Shown here piece after piece: positions 1 to 8,722 of a DNA stretch of 33,781 bases. This DNA comes from Oceanospirillales bacterium. GTDB lineage: Bacteria; Pseudomonadota; Gammaproteobacteria; Pseudomonadales; Balneatricaceae. Made by a program: the position numbers and the translations under genes. How positions within the stretch are numbered: the stretch's first letter is position 1; the number at the start of each line of letters is the position of its first letter. The stretch is from positions 1 through 33,781 of the forward strand of contig REDB01000116.1 in assembly GCA_007693685.1 (NCBI GenBank), given 5' to 3'. The notes beneath the pieces were generated by a model. It saw nothing but the letters and a program-made list of their open reading frames with translations. It made no database searches and was not told where the DNA came from.

Positions 1-2349
1 GATACCTGCCAGACTCCAAAAAATGGCTTTGTATTGTGAGTCGTAAAAGCGAGCAGCTAAGATAAACAGCAAAACTGGCGCGCCATAGGCTAACAGCAAT
101 AGATTGAAAATCGGTGTTTCACTAACAGCTTCGTTCCAGTTAAATAGTGGGTTTAACCAAGTGATCAGTAATAAGTAATTCATTACAGAAGCGATTAACA
201 ATAGTTGTGCGGTTAATCGATACAGGCTTTGCATCTGCTCTGCTAAGAAGCTTCGGTAATAGTAGACCAAACCCAGACTTCCCCAAATGACGGTATTGAA
301 TGCGGCTTCGGTAAAGCTATAGCGGCGTAAAAACAGGTTGCCATCATAAAGCCAGTAGCGCAGTAACATAAAGAGAAGCAATACGAATAGGTGTAGGCTG
401 GCGCCCTCTAACCAGCGTGAGATGGAGCTAGATCTGTTCAATCGGCTGGCAATAAATACCAAGGCAAAGCATCCTGCATAACTGATCAAGCTAGTATCGT
501 ATTGCGGAAATATCCAAGGTTGAAATGTCAGTCTTGCCAGAATCAACATCAGCAAAATTTTCATCACCCAACTTAATAACGCATCTTCATGCTGCTGATG
601 TAGCCAAGCAAGTGAGATGACCTGTGCCGCCAAGGCAAGAATCAATGTTGCCGAATCAAAGAAGATCACTACCGATAATGAATAACCTAAATGACCCGCC
701 AGAATAAGCCATGAGCGACAGCGATCTTTTTGCTGTCTTAACTGTGCTCGACCAATATAGCCCAGACCACAGATCAGCGCTGCTGCACTCCAGAACCAAT
801 CTTGTAATAAATCTCCCGCCAGTTGCCAAGCGAGAGCCAAAGCAAATAGCGGTGCCATGATGCCTAACGACAGCTTAAGGGCAGGGTAGCGTTGTGTTTT
901 CAGTGACCAGTAGGCATGACCCACGTATAGCAGAGTCCAAACCACGAGCAGTTTAAGTAAGGCTGTTTGATCTTCAAGATTGAGCGATACAAAGCGAGTG
1001 GAGAAGGTCCAGCCAGTATGAAAGTGAGCGGCGATAAGACTACTGAAGAACACCATCGCGCTCAGCCAAGGCAGAAGTTTAATCTGCTCATTAAAGCGAC
1101 TGCTGAATAAAATCAAAACTAACAGGGGTGTCCAAAGCCAGATTGCGTCTTGCCATTCAGGGTGAAGTGAAATGCTGATTCCTTGAGCCAGAATAATAAA
1201 ACTCAAGGCGATTAGCCTTTGACGTTGATCGATTGCTTTAAAACGGAAGAAAGCTTTAAGTGATCGCTTGATCGGTTGATCAAAATAAGTCTTTGTCAGC
1301 CTGAAATTAAACTCAGGAATACTTAGGAACAGATAGGCACTAAAGGTTAAGTAAAGCCCTACCCATTCCAATGACTGGCCACTCAGTTGAAGTAACCACC
1401 ACCAGCCCAGAACACCCGTTAGGGTTAAATTAAACAGCCAGTTTTGCTGCACATAACGCAGTAAGACAAGAGAGGAAGTCGTCACGATTAGAACATAAAT
1501 CAGGACGGGAAGTAGATCAGTGCTCCCTCCTCCGATAAGTAAGGGCACGGCATAAGCGCCCGCAATCCCTATCCAAGCCAAGATCGGACCATGCCATACT
1601 GCCAGCACCATCGCTGCTAAAGAGATCAACGCCAGTAACGCAAAGACGAACATCGGAGGCCAGAGTTGATAGAGATGCAGTGCTGCTAAGGTAACGCTGT
1701 AAAGCATCACAATTGCACCACCGGCGAGTGCGGCAACAGCTGAATATGCAGATTCCATTTTACGCCTTAGCCACTCTGCGCCCAACAACATGCCTAGGCC
1801 TAATAGCAGACCCAACACAATTCGTGCGGTTGGCCCCAATAGCCCTTGTTCAATCGAATAGCGGGCTAAGAAAACACCGGATAAGGCAATACAGCCGCCA
1901 CCTAACCACACCATCCAGTTACTTTTCCAGCTAGGTTGGGAAGTTGGCGCCTGTGTATCGGAAGATGCTTTATGAGTGTTAGCAGTCGCTTCGCTGAGTG
2001 TTTTAGGCTTATCGAATTTCTCACCCCAAGGATTAGGATCAGCTTGCTTCGTCGCCAACGGCTCTGCAGTTTCTGTTTCCTCTGGGAAGCTAGCATCCAA
2101 GTTAGAGATGATTGATTCAGATGTAGATTTAAGTTCTTCAGCTATCTCACTGGGTTCTTGAATCTGCTGGGAGTTAGGTAAGTCTTGAGTAAGGGTGGAG
2201 GAATTCGCTAAGCGTTGTTTGAGTGCTTCAAGTTCAGCAACGGTTCGTTTTAGTTTGCGAAGGGTAAAGAAGTTACTCCAACTCAATACAATGCTGGAGA
2301 GTAGAAGGAAACCCATTACTAGCGCCATCAATAGCCATGCTTCAAACAT
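1..2349 (-). CDS. DUF2339 family polytopic membrane protein (partial, C-terminus outside window)
   Basis: This minus-strand frame is open for 783 codons from an ATG at 2349 to the window edge, so the C-terminus is missing. Residues 1-20 form an N-terminal membrane segment, followed by a short helical, coiled-coil-like stretch (about 30-50). A polar Ser/Thr/Glu-rich linker runs to about 140. From residue 145 on there is an almost uninterrupted series of hydrophobic helices. The first of these, with WLGGG at 148-152, GVFLARYSI and GPTARIVLG, matches the start of the DUF2339 membrane domain as I know it. Family members are very large inner-membrane proteins with more than 20 helices and no established function. 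The ribosome binding site is weak (AAGGGACAAG, about 15 nt upstream). Family assignment is fairly sure; function is unknown. Confidence 0.8.
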   Translation of the reverse strand, partial: MFEAWLLMALVMGFLLLSSIVLSWSNFFTLRKLKRTVAELEALKQRLANSSTLTQDLPNSQQIQEPSEIAEELKSTSESIISNLDASFPEETETAEPLATKQADPNPWGEKFDKPKTLSEATANTHKASSDTQAPTSQPSWKSNWMVWLGGGCIALSGVFLARYSIEQGLLGPTARIVLGLLLGLGMLLGAEWLRRKMESAYSAVAALAGGAIVMLYSVTLAALHLYQLWPPMFVFALLALISLAAMVLAVWHGPILAWIGIAGAYAVPLLIGGGSTDLLPVLIYVLIVTTSSLVLLRYVQQNWLFNLTLTGVLGWWWLLQLSGQSLEWVGLYLTFSAYLFLSIPEFNFRLTKTYFDQPIKRSLKAFFRFKAIDQRQRLIALSFIILAQGISISLHPEWQDAIWLWTPLLVLILFSSRFNEQIKLLPWLSAMVFFSSLIAAHFHTGWTFSTRFVSLNLEDQTALLKLLVVWTLLYVGHAYWSLKTQRYPALKLSLGIMAPLFALALAWQLAGDLLQDWFWSAAALICGLGYIGRAQLRQQKDRCRSWLILAGHLGYSLSVVIFFDSATLILALAAQVISLAWLHQQHEDALLSWVMKILLMLILARLTFQPWIFPQYDTSLISYAGCFALVFIASRLNRSSSISRWLEGASLHLFVLLLFMLLRYWLYDGNLFLRRYSFTEAAFNTVIWGSLGLVYYYRSFLAEQMQSLYRLTAQLLLIASVMNYLLLITWLNPLFNWNEAVSETPIFNLLLLAYGAPVLLFILAARFYDSQYKAIFWSLAGI

Positions 2350-2399
2350 CTGGTGTCTTGTCCCTTTCGCTACTAAGAAATCACACTTTAGAGCGAGGT

Positions 2400-2427
2400 G
2401 TTATTCGCTGCAAATACTTTGTGTAAA
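2400..2427 (-). promoter_or_regulatory. Candidate sigma70-type promoter for the DUF2339 gene
   Basis: Read on the minus strand, TTTACA (2422-2427, five of six to the -35 consensus) is followed after 16 bp by AATAAC (2400-2405, four of six to the -10 consensus). This would give a 5' leader of about 45 nt before the ATG at 2349. It is a by-eye match only. Confidence 0.3.
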
Positions 2428-2541
2428 AAACGACTTCGGATTTGTTAAATACGCCATGACATCAACTTTCTAGTCTAAGGTGAATTCTCAATCCCCTAGT
2501 CTTTGTGTCAGGATTGCATAAAAACTAGGAGGAAGTTTCTC

Positions 2542-2601
2542 GTGCTAGATCAAATTAACCTCAGGGTCGCTCGGGTGGTGAGCAATCATGACAAACATTG
2601 A
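2542..2601 (+). CDS. Possible 19-codon leader ORF overlapping the acetyltransferase start
   Basis: A GTG at 2542 lies 9 nt after the strongest Shine-Dalgarno sequence of the region (AGGAGGAAG, 2527-2535). It opens 19 codons that end at TGA 2599-2601, inside the start of the downstream acetyltransferase gene (ATG 2588) but in another frame. The downstream gene has an in-frame TGA at 2579, so it cannot start further upstream and cannot use this SD directly at normal spacing. The arrangement resembles a translationally coupled leader peptide. Without comparative data it may equally be chance. Confidence 0.2.
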   Translation: MLDQINLRVARVVSNHDKH

Positions 2602-3175
2602 GATTAGAAACTTAAATGGTGATGATATTTGGCCTTGGTTTGATGCCATTGCTGATTTAAGAATTCAGATCTTCAGAGGTTTCCCCTATTTGTATGATGG
2701 TACCCGAGCCTACGAGCAAAAGTACTTAAAGCATTATCTCAAAAAGCATTCACTGATTGTGGGTGCATTTGATGGCAAAAAACTTGTCGGTGCCGCGACT
2801 TGCGGAATATTGAGTGAGCACGACAAATCTTTTTCTGAAACCCTCTCCGATGCCGGCTTTAATCCAGAGACGATGCTCTACTGTGGTGAGTCGATGTTAC
2901 TGCCAGAATATCGAGGACAAGGGATTGGGTATGCGTTTTTTGATCATCGCGAGGCGCACGGGCGTGATTTAGGGTTGCAGTTTAGTTGTTTTGCTGCGGT
3001 CAGTCGGCCGCTAAGCCACCCTTTAAAACCCGAAAACTATCAATCCTTAGATGAGTTTTGGTATAAACGAGACTATGTTCCGCTAGAGGGTGTTGAAGCT
3101 GACTTTAGTTGGAAAGATGTTGATCAACAAAAAGAAACCGATAAGTCGATGCAGATTTGGCTCAAAATGTTGTGA
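2588..3175 (+). CDS. GNAT family N-acetyltransferase
   Basis: This 195-residue protein has the GNAT fold signature. The acetyl-CoA pyrophosphate-binding motif R109-G-Q-G-I-G114 follows the beta-strand SMLLPEY and leads into helix AFFDHREAHG. It belongs to a proteobacterial subgroup with the recurring elements LRI..FR.FPYLYDG, GES..LPEYRGQGIG, REAHG and a C-terminal FW.KR.Y...; all are visible here. It presumably transfers acetyl from acetyl-CoA to a small molecule or protein amine in the cytoplasm; the substrate is unknown. The first in-frame start is ATG 2588, directly after an in-frame stop at 2579. The gene stands alone and converges on the c-di-GMP enzyme with only 13 bases between them. 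Confidence 0.85.
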   Translation: MTNIEIRNLNGDDIWPWFDAIADLRIQIFRGFPYLYDGTRAYEQKYLKHYLKKHSLIVGAFDGKKLVGAATCGILSEHDKSFSETLSDAGFNPETMLYCGESMLLPEYRGQGIGYAFFDHREAHGRDLGLQFSCFAAVSRPLSHPLKPENYQSLDEFWYKRDYVPLEGVEADFSWKDVDQQKETDKSMQIWLKML

Positions 3176-3188
3176 TAAAAAGTCATTT

Positions 3189-6100
3189 TTATAAGTTCTT
3201 TTCTTTAAGTAGTTGCTCTAATTGCTGTTGCAACAGAACACGTTTTTTATGGAGCTCTTCGATACCCTGAATGGCTGCGTCTTGCTGATCATTACTTTTT
3301 AGTGTGATCAGATCTATGGCATGTTGATGCAAAGAATGATGTGTCTTATCGATCTTATCAAATATGGCTGAGTTTATTCGTGAGCTAGGTGAATGCTGTG
3401 ATAGCCACGGGCCAAAACGACATTCATCTTTACGAATGAGTGGAGGCATTAGCAGTTGACCTCGTAAGAAGTGTTCTAATTCTTTCGTCCAAGCCAGATG
3501 CTCGACTATCGCAAAAAGTATTGGAAGGTCTCTATGATCTACCGGTTGAATGGAATTAAGCGTTTCTGCTGGTTTCCAAGTTTGAACCCATTCTTCGATC
3601 ATCAATGCAGGCATTGGTTTACCGATTGCGTAGCCTTGTCCTAGTTCACATCCGAGACGAAGTAGCATTTCACAATGTTCGAATGTTTCTACTCCTTCAG
3701 CGATCACTTTACGATTAAATGCCTTAGCTAAACCAATAATGCCGTCTAGAATGGCGAGATCATCTGGATCTTCTAGCATATCTCTAACAAAGCTTTGATC
3801 AATTTTTAGCATCTGTGCCGGTAAGCGTTTCAGATAAGTCAGTGAAGAGTAACCTGTACCAAAGTCATCCACAGAAAAGTCGACGCCTATTTTCTGACAG
3901 GCTTGAATGATCTTAGATACCCCTGCAATATTCTCAAGTGCACTGGTTTCAAGTATTTCGAGTTCAAGTTCTCCAGCAGCAAACTGATCGTGACGTTTAA
4001 TTTCAGCGATTAAGCGATCTATAAAATCGGCTTGCTGCAAGTGTAATGCATGGATATTGACGCTGATGGAAAGCTTTAATCCTTGGTTGCGCCATTCATC
4101 GAGCTGATTGAGTGCTGTCGATAACACCCACTCACCTAGTGATATAGCTAAAGGATGATGTTCGAGTATCGGTAAGAACGCAGCAGGAGGCAGGAGTCCT
4201 CGTTCAGGGTGTTGCCATCGAATAAGGGCTTCGACTCCTAGAACTTCGCCCGTGCGCATGTTGACCTTGGGTTGGTAATACAACACAAATTCATTGTTAC
4301 AGAGGGCTTCACGAATTCTTTCAATACTTTCATACTGTCCGCGCACAGCACTGTCTTGTTCAGTGTCAAAAATATGATAGTGATTCTTACCCGTTTGTTT
4401 GGCTTGATACATAGCTTGATCTGCTTGTCGTATCAATTGATCGGCATCCAGTTCTTCCTCCTGTGGGAAATAACTTACACCGATGCTTGCGGTAATAGAT
4501 ATTTGCCTATCCTTAATGGTGACAGGTTCAGCGCAGGTGTGAAGTAGGCGTTCGAGCACAGGTATACTGCTGGCAAGATTTGGGAAGTCGAGAAGCACAG
4601 CAACAAACTCATCGCCTCCAAAGCGGGCTAAGGTGTCGCCATCGCGCATGACAGACTTCATTTTGTTAGCGACCTGTATAAGCAACAGATCACCAAATTC
4701 ATGATCGTGAGAATCGTTAATGTTTTTAAAGCCATCAAGGTCTAGAAATACAACAGCAACTTTGTTTTTTCGTCGTTGAGCTTGTGCCATAGCTTGTTGA
4801 AGGCGATCCGCTAACAGTACCCGATTCGGGAGTCCAGTCAGCGCATCGTAGTGAGCCATAAACTCGAGTTGTTTTTGCTGATGTTTGAGTTGAGTGATGT
4901 CTGAAAAAATACCGATGTAACGGACCACATCGCCATTAGGTTTACGAATTGTACTGATGTTTAGAAGTTCTGCATAAATTTGGCCATTTTTATGGCGATT
5001 CCATAACTCACCACGCCATAAACCAGTTTGCTCAAGCGCTTTCCACATCTCTTGATAAAACTCTTGATTGTGATAATTAGAGCGCAGCATTCGGGGATTT
5101 TTTCCTATCACATCTTCTCGACTGTAACCGGTGATGTTGGTAAATGCTGTATTAATATCAAGAATTTTTCCTTGAGGGTCGGTGATAATAATGCCTTCAT
5201 TGGCATGTTCAAATACACTGGCTGCTTGACGTGTCAATGCATCGGCTTTGCGTCGCTGCTGTAACATTCGACCACTGACCCATAATGCCCAAAGAGTTAA
5301 AATGCTCAGTAAAACAATACTGGTAACAGCTAACTGACGATGGTCATACCAAAACACCTCTAATGGGATACGCTCATCAAAAGGTGGCATTCTTAAAGCA
5401 CGAGCTAAGTTTTCTACTGGTAAGTAATCACCAGGCGGTGAAAAACCACCAATGCTTGCACTGATGGCGGCTGGATGTGTTTCTTCTAAGGCCATCAATG
5501 CACTGGCAATTAAGCGAACATTTCTACGATCCAAATGAGGTAAGGATACAAATGCCCACTCAGGATATAGCCGGGTTGATACGCGATATGGAAAGTGAGG
5601 ATGTTGTTGAGGGTTAATAATTTTCAGCTCTGTTGGATCGATTTTACCCTCGCGTTCCATCGCTTCAATGATGCCTGTGCGTATAAATCCATATTCAACA
5701 TCACCCGCTAAAACTGCAAACACCACTCCATCATGACCGCCTAACTCAATCAATTCAGCATGGTCTGGCAGCCTCACTCCAACCTGTCTCAACTCATAGG
5801 ATTGGGTTTGAAATCCGCCTAAAAAACGAGTTCCCGGAACACCAATACGACTTCCTCGTAGCTGTCTTAGCTCATTGGCATCAGGATTGTCATAACGTGA
5901 GATAATGACGCCACCCAGATGATCAACCGCTTGACCATCCTCCTTGCTGATGAGTGTGGCTAGGGCTCCACTTAGTGGACTTCGACTTCTGACCTGAACA
6001 TAGTGGCTGGGGTTGGTAAAAAGTAAGTCTAATCGTTGATTCAGGATAGCATCTTCAATCTCATCTTGAGTCAGTACCTCAATAACCACCTGAGTATCGC

Positions 6101-6350
6101 CCAGTGCCTCAGTTAGATAGTCCGCTAAGGGTTGGTATTGTTGAGCTAGGATCTCTTTCGGACGAAAAGCGAAGATGCCCAGCGTAATATGTTTGTCGGT
6201 AAGTTGATGTTCGTAGCTACTAGCATGGGGTATAGAAGAAAAACACAGGATTAGTAGAAGCCCGAATAGTGCTATTGGCTTCAAAAATTTAAATCTAAGA
6301 CCGCTACCATTAGTGTCTGCGGCGCTGGTTATGATATTGATCAACACCAT
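3189..6350 (-). CDS. PhnD-like sensor - PAS - GGDEF - EAL - CZB c-di-GMP cyclase/phosphodiesterase
   Basis: This 1053-residue inner-membrane signalling enzyme has, in order: a signal/TM segment (about 22-45), a periplasmic phosphonate/phosphate-binding-protein-like domain (about 52-320), a TM helix (about 339-358), PAS (about 370-488), GGDEF (about 495-660), EAL (about 672-920) and a C-terminal CZB domain (about 940-1050). The GGDEF motif (578-582) is intact and is preceded by an RxxD inhibitory site (R569, D572). The EAL motif (707-709) and loop DDFGTG (828-833) are intact. The CZB zinc ligands appear complete: H951, C977 (in CRFGPW), H1004 and H1008. Both catalytic domains therefore look competent, so it could make or degrade c-di-GMP in response to a periplasmic ligand and to zinc or zinc-linked redox state. 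The start ATG has a weak ribosome binding site; a TTG at codon 24 would give a shorter signal peptide. Confidence 0.93.
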   Translation of the reverse strand: MVLINIITSAADTNGSGLRFKFLKPIALFGLLLILCFSSIPHASSYEHQLTDKHITLGIFAFRPKEILAQQYQPLADYLTEALGDTQVVIEVLTQDEIEDAILNQRLDLLFTNPSHYVQVRSRSPLSGALATLISKEDGQAVDHLGGVIISRYDNPDANELRQLRGSRIGVPGTRFLGGFQTQSYELRQVGVRLPDHAELIELGGHDGVVFAVLAGDVEYGFIRTGIIEAMEREGKIDPTELKIINPQQHPHFPYRVSTRLYPEWAFVSLPHLDRRNVRLIASALMALEETHPAAISASIGGFSPPGDYLPVENLARALRMPPFDERIPLEVFWYDHRQLAVTSIVLLSILTLWALWVSGRMLQQRRKADALTRQAASVFEHANEGIIITDPQGKILDINTAFTNITGYSREDVIGKNPRMLRSNYHNQEFYQEMWKALEQTGLWRGELWNRHKNGQIYAELLNISTIRKPNGDVVRYIGIFSDITQLKHQQKQLEFMAHYDALTGLPNRVLLADRLQQAMAQAQRRKNKVAVVFLDLDGFKNINDSHDHEFGDLLLIQVANKMKSVMRDGDTLARFGGDEFVAVLLDFPNLASSIPVLERLLHTCAEPVTIKDRQISITASIGVSYFPQEEELDADQLIRQADQAMYQAKQTGKNHYHIFDTEQDSAVRGQYESIERIREALCNNEFVLYYQPKVNMRTGEVLGVEALIRWQHPERGLLPPAAFLPILEHHPLAISLGEWVLSTALNQLDEWRNQGLKLSISVNIHALHLQQADFIDRLIAEIKRHDQFAAGELELEILETSALENIAGVSKIIQACQKIGVDFSVDDFGTGYSSLTYLKRLPAQMLKIDQSFVRDMLEDPDDLAILDGIIGLAKAFNRKVIAEGVETFEHCEMLLRLGCELGQGYAIGKPMPALMIEEWVQTWKPAETLNSIQPVDHRDLPILFAIVEHLAWTKELEHFLRGQLLMPPLIRKDECRFGPWLSQHSPSSRINSAIFDKIDKTHHSLHQHAIDLITLKSNDQQDAAIQGIEELHKKRVLLQQQLEQLLKEKNL

Positions 6351-6412
6351 AATAGCTCTATTTGATCTGTCTTATCATTAGTGTATATAAATACTCTTAT
6401 AAAATATAAGTG

Positions 6413-6441
6413 ATTATAGTTGTTTATAGAGTATAAGACAT
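6413..6441 (-). promoter_or_regulatory. Candidate promoter upstream of the c-di-GMP enzyme gene
   Basis: The 149-base gap 6351-6499 is very AT-rich. On the minus strand it contains a perfect TATAAT (6413-6418) with a poor -35 element ATGTCT (6436-6441, three of six) at 17 bp. Several other AT-rich hexamers could serve, so only the -10 element deserves attention. Confidence 0.25.
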
Positions 6442-6499
6442 GAAAAGGTTTTTCTGTATTTACGCATGCTAATATTTAGTTTAATAAAGCGATAAATAG

Positions 6500-7678
6500 T
6501 TAGTTTTTACTCAACTCTTTCATCGCACCATCCAGCCCTTCCAGTGTCATTGGGAACATACGCTGCTTAACAAGGTTTTGTATCATTCCAATGGACTGAG
6601 TGTAAGGCCAGTAGCGCTGCTCGACAGGGTTTAACCATATTAAAGAGGGCCAGTGCTGAGTGAGTCGCTCTATCCAGCGCTGACCCGGTTCAGCATTCAT
6701 ATGCTCAACACTGCCACCGGGAACAGCGATTTCATAGGGCGACATGGACGCATCACCAACAATAATGACTTTGTAATCGGATGCGTAGGTGTTGATTAAG
6801 TCTAGTGTCGCGGTGCGGTTATCGAAGCGACGACGATTATCACGCCAAACCGATTCATAGATGCAGTTATGAAAGTAATAACTTTCTAGATGCCGAAACT
6901 CGGTCTTACAGGCACTGAATAAGGCTTCGATATGCTGTATGTGTTCATCCATTGATCCACCAATATCCAACAGCAGCAATACCTTAACAGCGTTATGGCG
7001 TTCACGTACCATTTTGATATCTAAGTGACCCGCATTGCGGGCGGTAGCTCGAATAGTGGATTCCAGATCCAGTTCTTCATGAGCGCCGGTACGGGCGAAT
7101 TTACGCAATCGTTTCAGTGCAACTTGAATATTGCGGTTATCAAGATTTTGATTGTCATCGAGGTTACGAAATTCTCGCTTCTCCCAAACCTTTACCGCTT
7201 TGCGATGGCGAGATTCACCACCGATACGAATACCTTCGGGATGATAGCCGCTATGACCAAAGGGTGAGGTTCCGCCTGTTCCGACCCATTTGTTGCCGCC
7301 CGCATGACGACCTTTTTGTTCATCTAAACGTTGTTTGAGCGTGTCCAGCAACTTTTCTAAACTGCCTAGACTACTTAATTCGGATTTTTCGGCGTCACTG
7401 AGTTCACGTGCAAAGGTTTTTCGCAGCCATTCATCGGGAATCAGTTGCTCTAGTGACATGGGCAACTCGCCTAACCCAGAAAAGTAATAGGCAAAGGCTT
7501 GGTCAAAACGGTCATAGAACTTTTCGTCTTTGACTAAGCAAGTACGTGCTAGCAGATAAAAAGCATCCATATCCGCAAAGGCAAGATTGCTATCCAGTGC
7601 TCGCAGTAGGTCGAGAAATTCCCGTGGTGTTACAGGTAATTCCGCTTTACGCAGTGTCTCGAAAAAATCGATTAACAT
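6500..7678 (-). CDS. CoxE-like VWA domain protein
   Basis: This 392-residue protein is of the CoxE/YeaD-like VWA type, usually found beside a MoxR ATPase. An N-terminal helical region (1-120) is followed by a Gly-rich basic linker (about 123-160) and a C-terminal VWA domain with a MIDAS-like D238-I-G-G-S242 and a second acidic element GDAS (308-311). The MIDAS is DxGxS rather than the usual DxSxS. MoxR/VWA pairs act as metal-dependent chaperones that insert cofactors into or activate target enzymes. I placed the start at ATG 7678, not at the longer frame beginning at 7777. AAGGGC sits just upstream of 7678, the N-terminus MLIDFFETLR is family-like, and the longer frame would overlap the upstream gene by 82 bases. 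It lies 17 bases after the MoxR gene and is probably cotranscribed with it. Confidence 0.87.
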   Translation of the reverse strand: MLIDFFETLRKAELPVTPREFLDLLRALDSNLAFADMDAFYLLARTCLVKDEKFYDRFDQAFAYYFSGLGELPMSLEQLIPDEWLRKTFARELSDAEKSELSSLGSLEKLLDTLKQRLDEQKGRHAGGNKWVGTGGTSPFGHSGYHPEGIRIGGESRHRKAVKVWEKREFRNLDDNQNLDNRNIQVALKRLRKFARTGAHEELDLESTIRATARNAGHLDIKMVRERHNAVKVLLLLDIGGSMDEHIQHIEALFSACKTEFRHLESYYFHNCIYESVWRDNRRRFDNRTATLDLINTYASDYKVIIVGDASMSPYEIAVPGGSVEHMNAEPGQRWIERLTQHWPSLIWLNPVEQRYWPYTQSIGMIQNLVKQRMFPMTLEGLDGAMKELSKN

Positions 7679-7695
7679 TTCAAAGCCCTTGTCGC

Positions 7696-8541
7696 TTAAC
7701 GTTGCTGGCGACGAATCATAAAGGCTAGTCGTTCCAATAGGCTGGTGTCTTGTTCGTTTTTGACCAGTGCACCACATAAAGGAGGAACGGCTGAAGCGGT
7801 GTCTTGCTTCAGGAGTACTTCGCGAGCAAGATCATCTGCCATCAATAGCTTAAGCCAATCCACTAATTCTGAAGTGCTGGGCTTTTTCTTCAATCCAGAA
7901 ATATCCCTTAGGTCATAAAAGACCTCTAAGGCGCGTTCGACCAATCTTTTCTGAATCTCTGGAAAGTGCACATCAATGATTTGACGCATCGTCTCTTTGT
8001 CAGGAAAGCGGATGTAATGAAAGAAACAACGACGCAGAAAGGCATCTGGGAGTTCTTTTTCATTATTAGAGGTAATAATCACCAAAGGGCGGTGAATGGC
8101 ACGGATGTTTTGCTGGGTTTCGTAAACATAAAACTCCATTCGATCCAGTTCAAGTAATAAATCGTTAGGAAACTCTATGTCTGCTTTGTCGATTTCGTCG
8201 ATTAACAGCACCGCAGGTGAATCACTGGTGAAGGCTTCCCATACTTTTCCTGGCACGATGTAGTTGCTGATGTCATGCACACGATCATCACCGAGTTGCG
8301 AATCACGTAACCGTGAAACAGCATCATACTCATATAGGCCCTGCTGCGCCTTAGTGGTGGATTTGACGTGCCAGGTAAATAAAGGGCGGCCTAATGCACT
8401 CGCGACTTCTTCAGCCAGTAAGGTTTTACCAGTACCCGGTTCACCTTTAATCAGCAGTGGACGTTGGAGAGTTAAAGCAGCGTTAACGGCTAGTTGAAGC
8501 TCATCCGTTGCCACATAACGTTCAGTACCTGTGAATTGCAT
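7696..8541 (-). CDS. MoxR-type AAA+ ATPase
   Basis: This 281-residue AAA+ ATPase of the MoxR group has Walker A G33-EPGTGK-T40, Walker B VLLIDEID (111-118), a sensor-1 region IITSNN (155-160) and arginine-finger candidates R170/R171 in the AFLRR element. It is cytoplasmic, and the family works with a VWA partner, here the CoxE-like protein encoded 17 bases downstream. No carbon monoxide dehydrogenase, methanol dehydrogenase, nitric oxide reductase or other classical client is encoded within the window, so its target is not evident. ATG 8541 is preceded by GGAAAAG at suitable spacing. It is divergent from the alcohol dehydrogenase gene across 181 bases. Confidence 0.92.
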   Translation of the reverse strand: MQFTGTERYVATDELQLAVNAALTLQRPLLIKGEPGTGKTLLAEEVASALGRPLFTWHVKSTTKAQQGLYEYDAVSRLRDSQLGDDRVHDISNYIVPGKVWEAFTSDSPAVLLIDEIDKADIEFPNDLLLELDRMEFYVYETQQNIRAIHRPLVIITSNNEKELPDAFLRRCFFHYIRFPDKETMRQIIDVHFPEIQKRLVERALEVFYDLRDISGLKKKPSTSELVDWLKLLMADDLAREVLLKQDTASAVPPLCGALVKNEQDTSLLERLAFMIRRQQR

Positions 8542-8665
8542 CTTAACTTTTCCATTTGCGATTTTAGATAGTGGTGAGTGTACTGTGCTATTCGATTTGG
8601 CTCAAACATGACGCATTGCAGCATGGAAGCATGCAAACATCTGTACTAGATTTAATAGTAAGCGT

Positions 8666-8695
8666 TTGAAACTCAGGTCAAAGAAAAAATAAGAT
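8666..8695 (+). promoter_or_regulatory. Candidate promoter for the alcohol dehydrogenase gene
   Basis: TTGAAA (8666-8671, five of six) and TAAGAT (8690-8695, four of six) are separated by 18 bp. They would place the transcript start near 8702, just ahead of the strong ribosome binding site AAGGAG at 8711-8716. This is a by-eye match. Confidence 0.35.
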
Positions 8696-8722
8696 TAAGA
8701 CCGAGAATATAAGGAGAAGAAG

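Noticed and set aside
1713-2473. Several short ORFs on both strands at the left end
   Set aside because: They lie wholly or mostly within the partial DUF2339 coding frame or lack ribosome binding sites and recognisable sequence.
3175-3192. AT-only inverted repeat (ATAAAAA / TTTTTAT) at the junction of the acetyltransferase and c-di-GMP genes
   Set aside because: The stem has no G or C pairs, so it is too weak to call a terminator.
6396-6410. Palindrome CTTATA-AAA-TATAAG upstream of the c-di-GMP enzyme gene
   Set aside because: The gap is so AT-rich that such palindromes arise easily by chance.
7679-7777. N-terminal extension of the CoxE-like frame
   Set aside because: It would overlap the MoxR gene by 82 bases, has no family-like sequence, and ATG 7678 has its own ribosome binding site.
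8616-8636. Dyad TTGCA-N11-TGCAA in the divergent region before the alcohol dehydrogenase gene
   Set aside because: Five-base arms with a non-palindromic centre are expected by chance; no regulator gene is nearby to support an operator.
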